Source: Deltaproteobacteria bacterium
GTDB taxonomy: Bacteria > Desulfobacterota > Binatia > UBA9968
Assembly (NCBI GenBank): GCA_021323355.1
Contig: JAJONK010000070.1
Location: 1-9,349 of the forward strand
Direction: 5' to 3'
DNA length: 9,349 nt
Part shown: positions 1-6,918 of the stretch, one piece after another
Position numbering within the stretch: the first letter of the stretch is position 1
How the letters are laid out: every line of letters starts with the position of its first letter
Position numbers and translations under genes: made by a program
Notes under the pieces: generated by a model
Database searches by the model: none
Told to the model about the DNA's origin: nothing
What the model saw: the letters and a program-made list of their open reading frames with translations, nothing else

Positions 1-272
1 TTGCCGATCGCTAGGAGCGGCGTGTCTTGCAGGCTCAATCCGACCCGCTTATCCGGGAGATCCTCACCGGTCAGAATGGCGCGCACACCTTTAACCTTTT
101 TCGCCGGTTCCGTGTTGATGGAAACGATGCGCGCATGAGCATAGGGGCTGCGCAAACATTTGCCCCACAACATGCCGGGCAGCTGCACATCGGCGGTGTA
201 GACCGTGTTGCCGCTGACCTTATCGGATCCGTCAACGCGGCTGATGGGGCGACCGACAACTTTCAAATTCAT
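1..272 (-). CDS. Xanthine dehydrogenase/CoxL-family molybdopterin-binding subunit, N-terminus (truncated by window edge)
   Basis: Only the first 90 codons are present, and the rest lies beyond the left edge. Read from the ATG at 272 the protein begins MNLKVVGRPISRVDGSDKVS and continues with YTADVQLPGMLWGKCLRSPYAHARI-type sequence, then GVRAILTGEDLP. This is the start of the a/b-hammerhead domain that opens the large subunit of the xanthine dehydrogenase/aldehyde oxidase/CO dehydrogenase family. These enzymes hydroxylate purines, nicotinate, aromatic aldehydes or similar substrates, or oxidise CO, at a molybdenum cytosine dinucleotide cofactor, usually in the cytoplasm with FAD and 2Fe-2S partner subunits. 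The substrate cannot be read from this fragment because the active-site loops are missing. An AAGGA Shine-Dalgarno (minus strand, 287-283) lies 10 nt before the ATG. The gene follows the permease stop by 22 bp, so the two are probably cotranscribed. Confidence 0.9.
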   Translation of the reverse strand, partial: MNLKVVGRPISRVDGSDKVSGNTVYTADVQLPGMLWGKCLRSPYAHARIVSINTEPAKKVKGVRAILTGEDLPDKRVGLSLQDTPLLAIG

Positions 273-294
273 CTCTTAGCTTTCCTTCTGAGTG

Positions 295-1233
295 CTACAC
301 CACCAGGGTTCGTAAACGCGAGCTGAGGTAATCCACTAGCATAACGAGAGCAATCAGAACAAGCACGATGGCGGCTGCTTCCTGGTATTGAAAGGTGCGA
401 AAGCTAGTGTTCATCAAGTAGCCAATGCCGCCGGCGCCGATCAAACCAAGCACGGAGGCCGCTCGGATGTTGGTCTCCAGACGATACAGTGTAAACGAGA
501 TCAAATCCGGCAGGATCTGCGGTAAAACGGCAAAGGAAAGAATCTGCGTGTAGCCGGCGCCGGTGGCGCGAATTGCCTCGACTACGCCCTCGTCGATATT
601 CTCCACGGACTCCGACAACAGTTTACCCAGAACGGTGGCCGTGTGAATCGCCAATGCCAGGGTTCCGGCAAAAGCGCCTAGACCCACCGCGGCGACGAAC
701 AAGAGACCCAGCGCCAGATCGGGTACAGTGCGCAGCAGATTCAAAACAGTGCGAACGCTATGGTAAACCAGTGGATGCGGCGTGGTATTGCGCGCTGCGA
801 GAAATCCCAACGGAAACGCCACAATCAACGCCGTGAACGTCCCCGCCAACGCCATTTGCACGGTCTCCAAAGTTGCCCCAACCACGGTCTGCGGAAATAT
901 GTTGTTCCACCAGCGCTGCTTGATACGCGCGGTCGTCTCGGGCAACGGCACCGGTAGCAAGAGCTCGCGCCAGGATAGTTCTTCTGGGAAATAATAATAG
1001 TTTGCATCCGTCAGTTTAGAAAAGTCGGGAGGTAACATGCGCGCAAGAGTCTGGGCTATCTGAGGAATGCCTTCGAGCAATTCTCCCACTCTGATCTTCG
1101 CGCCCTGAAAAGCCCATGCAAGGACAACTAGAAAAAGAGCAGCGAATATAAATGACCGGAACCTATGCCTTGGCGCCGGCGGCGCCTCAAGAAAGATGTC
1201 CGGACTGTCGGTTGCTTGAAGTCGTTGAACCAA
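295..1233 (-). CDS. phnE: PhnE-type ABC transporter permease
   Basis: A 312-residue inner-membrane permease of the phosphonate/phosphite ABC importer type. A hydrophobic segment at residues 28-43 is followed by a hydrophilic stretch of about 70 residues (44-115), probably periplasmic. The multi-helix permease core follows (about 117-305). The EAA loop that contacts the ATPase is at about 219-242 (EAIRATGAG, then LPQILP), and the conserved RAASVLGLIGAGGIGYLM-type stretch is at about 257-274; both are strongly PhnE-like. I use the TTG at 1233 because an AAGGAGAG Shine-Dalgarno (1245-1238) sits at good spacing and no ATG is near. A gene for a Mo-hydroxylase subunit follows after 22 bp. No ATPase (PhnC) or binding protein (PhnD) gene precedes it in the window, although these usually lie beside phnE. 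The substrate is therefore open: phosphonate is only the family label, and a substrate of the downstream hydroxylase is equally possible. Confidence 0.9.
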   Translation of the reverse strand: MVQRLQATDSPDIFLEAPPAPRHRFRSFIFAALFLVVLAWAFQGAKIRVGELLEGIPQIAQTLARMLPPDFSKLTDANYYYFPEELSWRELLLPVPLPETTARIKQRWWNNIFPQTVVGATLETVQMALAGTFTALIVAFPLGFLAARNTTPHPLVYHSVRTVLNLLRTVPDLALGLLFVAAVGLGAFAGTLALAIHTATVLGKLLSESVENIDEGVVEAIRATGAGYTQILSFAVLPQILPDLISFTLYRLETNIRAASVLGLIGAGGIGYLMNTSFRTFQYQEAAAIVLVLIALVMLVDYLSSRLRTLVV

Positions 1234-1259
1234 GGCTCTCTCCTTATGTTTGGCGGGAA

Positions 1260-1288
1260 ATATTAGCTGCTAAGCACAGCACTGCCAG
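1260..1288 (-). promoter_or_regulatory. Candidate promoter for the permease/hydroxylase operon
   Basis: On the minus strand a CTGGCA -35-like box (1288-1283) and a TAATAT -10-like box (1265-1260) are separated by 17 bp, each matching the sigma-70 consensus at 4 of 6 positions. Transcription would begin around 1253, just upstream of the Shine-Dalgarno at 1245-1238. Position and spacing are sensible, but the matches are weak and come from visual inspection only. Confidence 0.3.
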
Positions 1289-1394
1289 CCACCATAAAGC
1301 ACCGCAACGCACTAAACCAGCCTCAGCCGTGACTTTAGGTCGCTTAGAGTGAACGCGCTAACGACGTAATCAACGCTCGAAGATCCGCCGCCGT

Positions 1395-1424
1395 TTGTCA
1401 CAATAGGGTTGCTTAAGGTACATT
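1395..1424 (+). promoter_or_regulatory. Candidate sigma-70-like promoter upstream of the MBL hydrolase
   Basis: TTGTCA at 1395-1400 matches the -35 consensus at 5 of 6 positions. TACATT at 1419-1424 matches the -10 consensus at 4 of 6, with an 18-bp spacer. Transcription would begin near 1431, giving a leader of about 205 nt before the MBL start codon. The leader would start almost exactly at the ATG (1432) of the unrecognised 67-codon frame. This was found by eye and is unproven. Confidence 0.3.
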
Positions 1425-1635
1425 TTACAGGATGCTGGAAAAGCTTCATATGCTTGCTTGCGCTCAAACGCCTCGCCTCAACGTGCTAAACAACTACGCC
1501 TCAGCTCGTCAATTTTTCGCGCGCCTGGCGTCTGAGTCCTTTTCAAGGGCGCATAATAAAATTTTCTCAGCAACTTCTAGAGAACATTCAGTGGCAACGG
1601 CAATCAATCAAGAGCACAGCGGACTCGAAACCTAA

Positions 1636-2538
1636 ATGGCGCAAAGCAATTTCTCCGTCCGGTTTTGGGGAGTGCGAGGCAGTTATGCGGTCTCGCATCG
1701 CGGTGCGCTGAAATACGGCGGCAATACTTCTTGTGTTGAGGTGATTGCGGGAAAGCACCAGATCATTTTCGATGCCGGAACTGGCATCATCGGACTCGGT
1801 AAGGAGCTTGTCAAAAACGACGAGAGCCCGATAAGCTTGAATCTCTTTCTGAGCCACACACATCACGACCACCTCTCGGGCTTTTATTTTTTTGATCCGC
1901 TCTTTGATAAACGTAACCGGATCAACATTTTCGGGCCGGGTTCGGGAAAACGATCCTTGGCTGAAACTTTGCGCGTGGCGATGGAGCCTGCGCTTTTTCC
2001 CATCGGGCTCGACAGGCTTGATGCGAAAAAATCAATTTGGTCTCTGCTTGGCCGGGAGGGTATCGAATTGCGAGACAACCGGCAGGCCCCACGAATAACC
2101 AAAGCCGTTAGTCACAGGGACAACAATAACCAGCACCCAATCATTCTTAGCCATAGCAGTCCCGCCCATCCCAACGGGGTAATTTTGTATCGAGTTTTTT
2201 TCCAAGGCAAAAGTTTGGTTTACGCTACAGATTTAGAGGAAACACCGGGCGGTAATCCAGACGTGATCGAGTTCGCGCGCGACGCCGACTTGTTGATACA
2301 TGACGCACAATATCTAGAGTCGGAATACACATCGGCGGCAAATCCACGCAAAGGGTGGGGACACAGCACGGTCGAATCGGCGACCGTAGTTGCCAAAAAA
2401 GCCGGGGTCAAACGACTCGTGTTGTTTCATCACGAACCGACCCATGATGACGGTTGTATCGATCAGATCTTGAAATTAGCGCGACAGCGTTTTACTTCGA
2501 CAACGGCTGCCGCCGAAGGCATGGTCATAAGTCTCTGA
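1636..2538 (+). CDS. MBL-fold metallo-hydrolase
   Basis: A 300-residue metallo-beta-lactamase-fold hydrolase of the PhnP/RNase Z-like branch (COG1235 type). The N-terminus carries the typical FWGVRGS (10-16) and YGGNTSC (27-33) blocks followed by FDAGTG (45-50). The metal-binding HxHxDH motif is HTHHDH at 74-79, giving ligands H74, H76, D78 and H79. Further likely ligands are H178 in AHPNG, D199 in YATD, and a histidine of FHHEPTHDD (265-273); GHST at 242-245 is also a family block. The site therefore looks complete for two metals, probably Zn or Mn. Members cleave phosphodiesters (cyclic nucleotides, phosphonate-pathway intermediates, RNA), but the substrate here is unknown. No signal peptide is seen, so it is probably cytoplasmic. 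The ATG has only a weak purine-rich stretch upstream but places the FWGVRGS block where the family has it. The 331-bp gap to the next gene argues against tight cotranscription. Confidence 0.9.
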   Translation: MAQSNFSVRFWGVRGSYAVSHRGALKYGGNTSCVEVIAGKHQIIFDAGTGIIGLGKELVKNDESPISLNLFLSHTHHDHLSGFYFFDPLFDKRNRINIFGPGSGKRSLAETLRVAMEPALFPIGLDRLDAKKSIWSLLGREGIELRDNRQAPRITKAVSHRDNNNQHPIILSHSSPAHPNGVILYRVFFQGKSLVYATDLEETPGGNPDVIEFARDADLLIHDAQYLESEYTSAANPRKGWGHSTVESATVVAKKAGVKRLVLFHHEPTHDDGCIDQILKLARQRFTSTTAAAEGMVISL

Positions 2539-2869
2539 GAGCATTGAGCGATTTCAGCCAGTCGATGAAGACGGTCTCTCTGCTCTGTCACGGGTTTCTT
2601 GCCGAATCCTCAAGATCAGCCAAATTTTGACGTCACTGGTTCATGGGACGATTGCAATGGTCGAGTAAGGATTACAGCAGGCTACTTGTAAGCGCAGCCG
2701 GGCGTGTGCCGTTCGGAGTTCAGTCGAAACTTTTGTGAGTTCTTTTCTCGGCATGAAATGCAATCGCAGCAAAAGAACCGATGTCGTCGAGCCTGCGGTT
2801 CTACGGCACCGAGGCAGCGATTCATGGAATGTGTTCGGATTCGACTTCACGGCAGCGGAGTGAAAACTT
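2539..2869 (+). other. Intergenic region upstream of the M3B peptidase
   Basis: This 331-bp stretch carries no recognisable gene on either strand; the short open frames present have no family features. Two small structures are visible. One is TTGACGTCAC at 2627-2636, containing the palindrome TGACGTCA. The other is a 7-bp inverted repeat, AGAACCG (2774-2780) and CGGTTCT (2796-2802), with a 15-nt loop. I found no convincing -35/-10 pair. The ribosome-binding site of the downstream gene, CGGAG at 2856-2860, lies at the right end. Confidence 0.55.
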
Positions 2870-4663
2870 ATGAGCTGGGATCTTGCAAGCTACTTTCCTG
2901 AATTCAATGGGTCGGAAATGCGCCGGTTCAAACAAGGGCTGGCCAGCGATATCGCTTCGCTCCAAGCAAAAGCGGCTGCGCTGCCGCCATTGGCAACTGA
3001 AAGCTCCGCCAGCTGGGAGCGCGTATTGCTGCGCAGTGAAGACATTCTCCAGCGCATGTCGCATCTCGGCTCGTACATCAGTTGCCTCGCTTCGTCGGAT
3101 GCGCGCAACGAATCATACCTCAAAGAAGAAGCCGAACTGGTCGGAATGAGAGCCGAGTTGAGCAAACTGCGAGTCGAATTTCTCCGGGCGATTAAAGAAG
3201 CCGGGGATGAAACATTCACAGCATTCATGGCGCGGCCGGCATTGGACGGCGCGCAAAATTACCTAAACAGGATGCGCCAGGAAGCGCGGCGCGCCATGAC
3301 ACCGGAGAATGAGATTTTGGCTACCGACCTCGGAGTTGACGGCATTCAAGCCTGGGGCCGACTTTACGATACCGTTTCTTCGAAGTTGGAGTTTGACATG
3401 CTGTTTCCCGATGGCAAGCGCCATCGATTGCCGGTTTCGCAGCGCCGCTCGTTGCTGGAAGATCCTGATCGTCGCGTACGCAAAGCTGCTTTCGAGGGCG
3501 GCAATGCGGCCTGGGAAAGTATTGAAGATATGGCTGCAGCCGCGTTGAATGCGATTGCCGGCACGCGGCTAACGCTCAACCGCTATCGGCAGGTCGACCA
3601 CTTCCTCGAGATTGCCCTATTCCAGGCTTCAATCACTCGCAAAACGCTGGATGCTATGTTTGAGGCGTTATTCTCAAAGCTCGAGGTGCCGCGAAAGATT
3701 CTCCGTCTAAAGGCCAAGCTGTTGGCGCGGCCAAGCCTTGCCTGGTTCGATGTCGGCGCGCCGCTCGAGTTGCCAGGCCAAGAGAAGCTCTCCTGGGAGA
3801 GGGCTACATCCCTGGTCGGGAAATCGTTCGAGCGCGCTTATCCCGCCCTGGGGAAATTTTTCGAGCAGCAGGTCATCGGAAAGAATTGGGTGGACTGGGA
3901 GCCCCGCACCGGCAAGCGTCCCGGCGGATTCTGCACGAGTTCGATGCTCACCAAAGAGTCGCGAATCTTTATGACCTACAATCAATCATTGGGCGATGTG
4001 CTCACTCTCGCGCATGAATCCGGGCATGCCTATCATGCCGCCATGATGCGTGACATGCGCCCTTATGGTCGCGGATACCCGATGACCTTGGCAGAAACCG
4101 CATCCACGTTTGGCGAGCAAGTTCTGATGAACGGCATTCTGGACGATCCCGCCATAAGTCAGGCGCAGAAGGCTTTGATCTTGGATATCGAAACGGGACA
4201 CGGAGCAGTTTACCTTTTGGACATTCCGGTCCGTTACGAATTTGAGAAGGCATTCTATGAGGAGCGCGCCGTCGGCCCGCTGAGCGTCTCCCGTTTGAAA
4301 GAACTCATGGTCGATACTCAACGAAAAATCTTTGGCGACGTGCTTGAGGTTGGCGGAGAGGATCCCTACTTCTGGGCCTCTAAGCTGCATTTCTACATCA
4401 CGGGAATCACCTTCTATAATTTCCCCTACACTTTTGGATATCTGCTCAGCCGCGCGCTTTACCGGATGTTCAAAAAAGACCCGAGCGAATTTCTACCGAA
4501 GTATGAGGAGTTCTTGCGTCTGGCCGGCACCGAGCCGGCAGAAAAGCTGGTTCAACACACAATCGGCCGGGACATAGAACAGCCGCAATTCTGGGCTGAG
4601 GCAATTGACAGTCTCGAAGAACCTTTAGCGCGTTTGGAGATGTTAGTGGCTGAAGGTTTATGA
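2870..4663 (+). CDS. M3B-family zinc oligoendopeptidase (PepF-like)
   Basis: A 597-residue zinc metallopeptidase of family M3, subfamily B, at about the usual full length (near 600). The catalytic HExxH motif is HESGH at 382-386, where H382 and H386 bind zinc and E383 is the general base. The third ligand is probably E409 in the LAETASTFGE block (407-416), at the expected spacing. The C-terminal substrate-binding block is present around 507-523, with H507 and the tyrosines in HFYITG and FYNFPYTFG. The N-terminal half is the helical oligoendopeptidase F domain that restricts entry to short peptides. The expected role is cytoplasmic degradation of oligopeptides left by larger proteases; no signal peptide is seen. 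The ATG at 2870 has CGGAG 9 nt upstream. It is probably a single-gene unit converging on cinA. PepF proper is the lactococcal enzyme; exact specificity in this branch is uncertain. Confidence 0.93.
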   Translation: MSWDLASYFPEFNGSEMRRFKQGLASDIASLQAKAAALPPLATESSASWERVLLRSEDILQRMSHLGSYISCLASSDARNESYLKEEAELVGMRAELSKLRVEFLRAIKEAGDETFTAFMARPALDGAQNYLNRMRQEARRAMTPENEILATDLGVDGIQAWGRLYDTVSSKLEFDMLFPDGKRHRLPVSQRRSLLEDPDRRVRKAAFEGGNAAWESIEDMAAAALNAIAGTRLTLNRYRQVDHFLEIALFQASITRKTLDAMFEALFSKLEVPRKILRLKAKLLARPSLAWFDVGAPLELPGQEKLSWERATSLVGKSFERAYPALGKFFEQQVIGKNWVDWEPRTGKRPGGFCTSSMLTKESRIFMTYNQSLGDVLTLAHESGHAYHAAMMRDMRPYGRGYPMTLAETASTFGEQVLMNGILDDPAISQAQKALILDIETGHGAVYLLDIPVRYEFEKAFYEERAVGPLSVSRLKELMVDTQRKIFGDVLEVGGEDPYFWASKLHFYITGITFYNFPYTFGYLLSRALYRMFKKDPSEFLPKYEEFLRLAGTEPAEKLVQHTIGRDIEQPQFWAEAIDSLEEPLARLEMLVAEGL

Positions 4664-4698
4664 CACCGCTGACCTAACCGCCGACTTTCCCGCTGAAA

Positions 4699-4725
4699 CT
4701 CGGCCGATCGGCTTTCGGCCCCGAG
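4699..4725. terminator. GC-rich hairpin between convergent genes, possible bidirectional terminator
   Basis: GGCCGA (4702-4707) pairs with TCGGCC (4715-4720) across a 7-nt loop. CTC (4699-4701) can extend the stem with GAG (4723-4725) past a 2-nt CC bulge. It lies between the ends of the peptidase gene (4663) and cinA (4778), the expected place for a shared terminator. No T-run follows on either strand, so it does not meet the classic intrinsic-terminator pattern. Confidence 0.35.
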
Positions 4726-4777
4726 CATTTGTGAAGAGGGTACGAAAGCAGATGGATCAAATCGGGATGTGCTCAGT

Positions 4778-6028
4778 CTAACCCAGCCCTTCGAGCACCG
4801 CGGTGCGTAGCAGATCGAGGGCGTTGAGGGTCATGCGGCTGCGGTCGTACTGTCCGCGACCGGCGGAGGTGCTCAGCCGTCGGATGAAATTCTCGCCGTC
4901 GGTAAGGGCAACATAGCTCTGGCCCCGCGCAAGGTTCTGAACCGTGCTGCCTGGATCGGTCACTGCATGAAGCGCCAGGCCGAAATCACACCTTGCTTGG
5001 TGACGCACCGACCAGGCAAGCTCGTCGGTTAGCGCCTCCGCATCTTGGATCAACGCATCTGTTCGTGCTGGATTGCGCCCGTGCGTCAACAAGGTACGGA
5101 TTGCAACCTCGCTGTTGCAGATAACGCCAGCGCCAAAGCTTTCCGTGCTTGCGACCTGTAAGCGCTCCGATAAATTGCCGCAGGTGAGATCTTCATAAAC
5201 TGCGACCGTTTTATTTCGAGCCCGAAGTAATCTGCCGACGACATCCTCCATCGTCTCTTGATCAGCGGCAAAGATCGCATTACCCAACAGCCCGCGTACC
5301 TCGGCTTCTACGGGCGCGATAAGGTTCATCGCTTGATCCTTGTTGGCGGCCTTGGCGGCAATCCGCACATCGACTTGTCCCGGCAGGGCAAGAACGCCGA
5401 CGGTCGGATTACTGGAGTTCGCGATCAGATAGCCGATTTTATCGTCCACGGCGCTCTCGCCGATGCCGACGACCTTCAACACGCGATAGTGAATGACTTC
5501 AGCCAGGTTGAATTTTTTGCGCAGATAAGGTTCGACTTCGTTCTCGAACAACCATTTAAGTTCCACCGGCACGCCGGGAAGCGAAAAAACAACGCCGCGA
5601 GGATCTTCGACGATAAAAGATGGCGCGGTACCGTTGGGATTTTTTACCGGAATCGCTCCCTCGGGCATGTATCCCTGACGCCGGTTATTGGGCGTCATGG
5701 TCCGGCCGCGGCGGCGGAAGTGCTCCTCCACTTGTTCTAGCAAGCCGGCGTCCAGGATGAGTTTGCGGCCGGTCACTTCAGCGACAATCTCTCTTGTCAG
5801 ATCATCTTGAGTGGGTCCCAGCCCGCCGCTAGTAATAACGATATCGGCTCGTTCCAACGCTCGCTGGATTACCTCGCGCATACGGCCCGGGTTGTCGCCG
5901 ACCACCGAGGTAAAATACAAATTTACTCCTAATGCAGTCAGGCGCTGCGCCATCCAAGCCGAATTGGTGTCGACGATCTGCCCGAGCAATAACTCGGAAC
6001 CGATTGCCACGATCTCGGCATTTGCCAT
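4778..6028 (-). CDS. cinA: CinA-family protein (MoCF/COG1058 domain plus degenerate amidase-like C-domain)
   Basis: A 416-residue two-domain protein of usual CinA length. Residues 4-170 form the MoCF/COG1058 domain: IVAIGSELLLGQIVDTNS (6-23), the SGGLGPTQDDLTRE block (67-80) and FSLPGVPVELK (148-158). In characterised members this domain hydrolyses ADP-ribose. Residues about 262-416 align with the CinA C-domain (PncC), which deamidates nicotinamide mononucleotide in pyridine nucleotide salvage. Here the AESCTGG motif reads YEDLTCG (278-284), so the catalytic Ser aligns with D280. The usual YsneaK block reads CNSEVA (304-309), replacing both the Tyr and the Lys. The amidase is probably inactive while the fold is kept (ALDLLRTAVL near the end). 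The ATG at 6028 has AAGGAG (6044-6039) 10 nt upstream. The gene is divergent from surE. Function as an ADP-ribose pyrophosphatase or regulatory homologue is inference. Confidence 0.92.
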   Translation of the reverse strand: MANAEIVAIGSELLLGQIVDTNSAWMAQRLTALGVNLYFTSVVGDNPGRMREVIQRALERADIVITSGGLGPTQDDLTREIVAEVTGRKLILDAGLLEQVEEHFRRRGRTMTPNNRRQGYMPEGAIPVKNPNGTAPSFIVEDPRGVVFSLPGVPVELKWLFENEVEPYLRKKFNLAEVIHYRVLKVVGIGESAVDDKIGYLIANSSNPTVGVLALPGQVDVRIAAKAANKDQAMNLIAPVEAEVRGLLGNAIFAADQETMEDVVGRLLRARNKTVAVYEDLTCGNLSERLQVASTESFGAGVICNSEVAIRTLLTHGRNPARTDALIQDAEALTDELAWSVRHQARCDFGLALHAVTDPGSTVQNLARGQSYVALTDGENFIRRLSTSAGRGQYDRSRMTLNALDLLRTAVLEGLG

Positions 6029-6058
6029 AGGTAAAACTCTCCTTGGTTCGCCTAGAAA

Positions 6059-6087
6059 CCTATACCCTTCGGATTGACGTCACACAA
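6059..6087 (-). promoter_or_regulatory. Candidate promoter for cinA
   Basis: On the minus strand TTGTGT (6087-6082) and TATAGG (6064-6059) are spaced by exactly 17 bp, matching -35 and -10 consensus at 3 and 4 of 6 positions. Transcription would begin near 6052, leaving a short leader holding the AAGGAG ribosome-binding site (6044-6039). The palindrome TGACGTCA (6075-6082) overlaps the -35 end and could be an operator. All of this is by eye and weak. Confidence 0.28.
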
Positions 6088-6156
6088 GCTTGAGAATCGC
6101 CAAGGCAATCAACCAGATGCTTGTCCCTGCCGAGCTTCTTTGCCATCATAGGTGCA

Positions 6157-6909
6157 ATGATCATTCTGATCTCCAACGACGACGGCATTCAATCGGAAGG
6201 AATCATCGCGCTTGAAGAAGCGCTGCGCCCCGTCGGCGAGATTTTCACTGTCGCGCCCGACCGCGCGCAGAGTTCCATGAGCCATGCATTGACCCTCCAT
6301 CGACCGTTGCGCGTGCAAGAGGTTGCGCCACGGCGTCTGGCAGTGAACGGTACCCCAAGCGACTGCGTTAAACTAGCGTTGACCGGTCTCTTGCCGGTTC
6401 GTCCCCATTTGGTCGTTTCGGGCATCAACAAAGGACCTAATCTGGGCGACGATATTATCTATTCCGGAACCGTTTCAGCCGCTATCGAAGGAGCCTTGCT
6501 AACCGTCCCGTCAGTTGCCGTATCGTTGGTTACCTTCAGTGATTTTGATTTTCGCGCGGCGGCGGAATTTACCGCCTTTTTGGTCTCAAGCATCCATGAG
6601 ACTGGTGGTATCCCGCCTGAAACGCTACTCAATGTGAACGTGCCGCCGCTGCCGAAATCCGAGCTCAAAGGGTGGCGCTTAACCCGGATGGGGAAGCGTC
6701 ATTACAGTGAGAATATTATCGAACGTGTCGATCCTCGCGGCGCCAAATACTACTGGATAGGCGGCGATGATCTTGGGTTTGACAAAGAAGACGGCACTGA
6801 TTGCATGGCAGTTCATGAGGGATATGTTTCGGTGACTCCGCTACAGGTCGATCTGACAAATTATCGGGTGCTTGAGAACAGCACTTTGCCCAACTTTGTT
6901 TGGCCATAG
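6157..6909 (+). CDS. surE: 5'/3'-nucleotidase SurE
   Basis: SurE is a cytoplasmic metal-dependent phosphatase that dephosphorylates nucleoside 5'- and 3'-monophosphates, and in some species short polyphosphate. It is associated with stationary-phase survival. From the ATG at 6157 the protein has 250 residues, the family norm, and begins MIILISNDDG with the metal ligands D8 and D9. S39 in APDRAQSS (33-40) and N91 in SGINKGPNLGDD (88-99) are the remaining conserved metal-site residues. VNGTPSDCVKLAL (63-75) and YSGTVSAAIEGA (102-113) are further family blocks. A TTG at 6121 could extend the frame by 12 residues, but SurE proteins normally start directly at this beta strand, so I use the ATG; its ribosome-binding site (AGG at 6150-6152) is weak. 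It is divergent from cinA and followed after 9 bp by the S4-domain gene, a likely operon. Confidence 0.95.
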   Translation: MIILISNDDGIQSEGIIALEEALRPVGEIFTVAPDRAQSSMSHALTLHRPLRVQEVAPRRLAVNGTPSDCVKLALTGLLPVRPHLVVSGINKGPNLGDDIIYSGTVSAAIEGALLTVPSVAVSLVTFSDFDFRAAAEFTAFLVSSIHETGGIPPETLLNVNVPPLPKSELKGWRLTRMGKRHYSENIIERVDPRGAKYYWIGGDDLGFDKEDGTDCMAVHEGYVSVTPLQVDLTNYRVLENSTLPNFVWP

Positions 6910-6918
6910 CTCTGCGCC

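Larger units (their letters stand above)
1234..1635. other. Long intergenic region between divergent genes
   Basis: This 402-bp stretch separates the permease operon (minus) from the MBL hydrolase (plus). I see no recognisable protein, RNA gene, repeat array or mobile element. It holds one candidate promoter in each direction, listed separately. It also contains an unrecognised 67-codon open frame (1432-1635, plus) whose TAA directly abuts the ATG of the MBL gene. That frame has no Shine-Dalgarno and no recognisable motif, so I do not call it a gene. The length leaves room for regulator sites or a small RNA, but none can be named from the sequence. Confidence 0.6.

Noticed and set aside
2774..2802. 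AGAACCG/CGGTTCT inverted repeat as a terminator or riboswitch stem
   Set aside because: It is a single 7-bp stem with a 15-nt loop, no T-run and no accompanying conserved elements, so nothing supports a specific regulatory RNA.
3986..4390. 134-codon open frame on the minus strand within the M3B peptidase
   Set aside because: It lies antisense to the catalytic region of the peptidase and has no family features, so it is a shadow of the real gene.
5258..5740. 160-codon open frame on the plus strand within cinA
   Set aside because: It is antisense to a well-supported cinA coding region and has no recognisable motif. Long antisense frames are common in GC-rich genes.
6121..6156. TTG start giving SurE 12 extra residues
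   Set aside because: The extension has no family counterpart. SurE proteins begin directly at the first beta strand, which matches the ATG at 6157.
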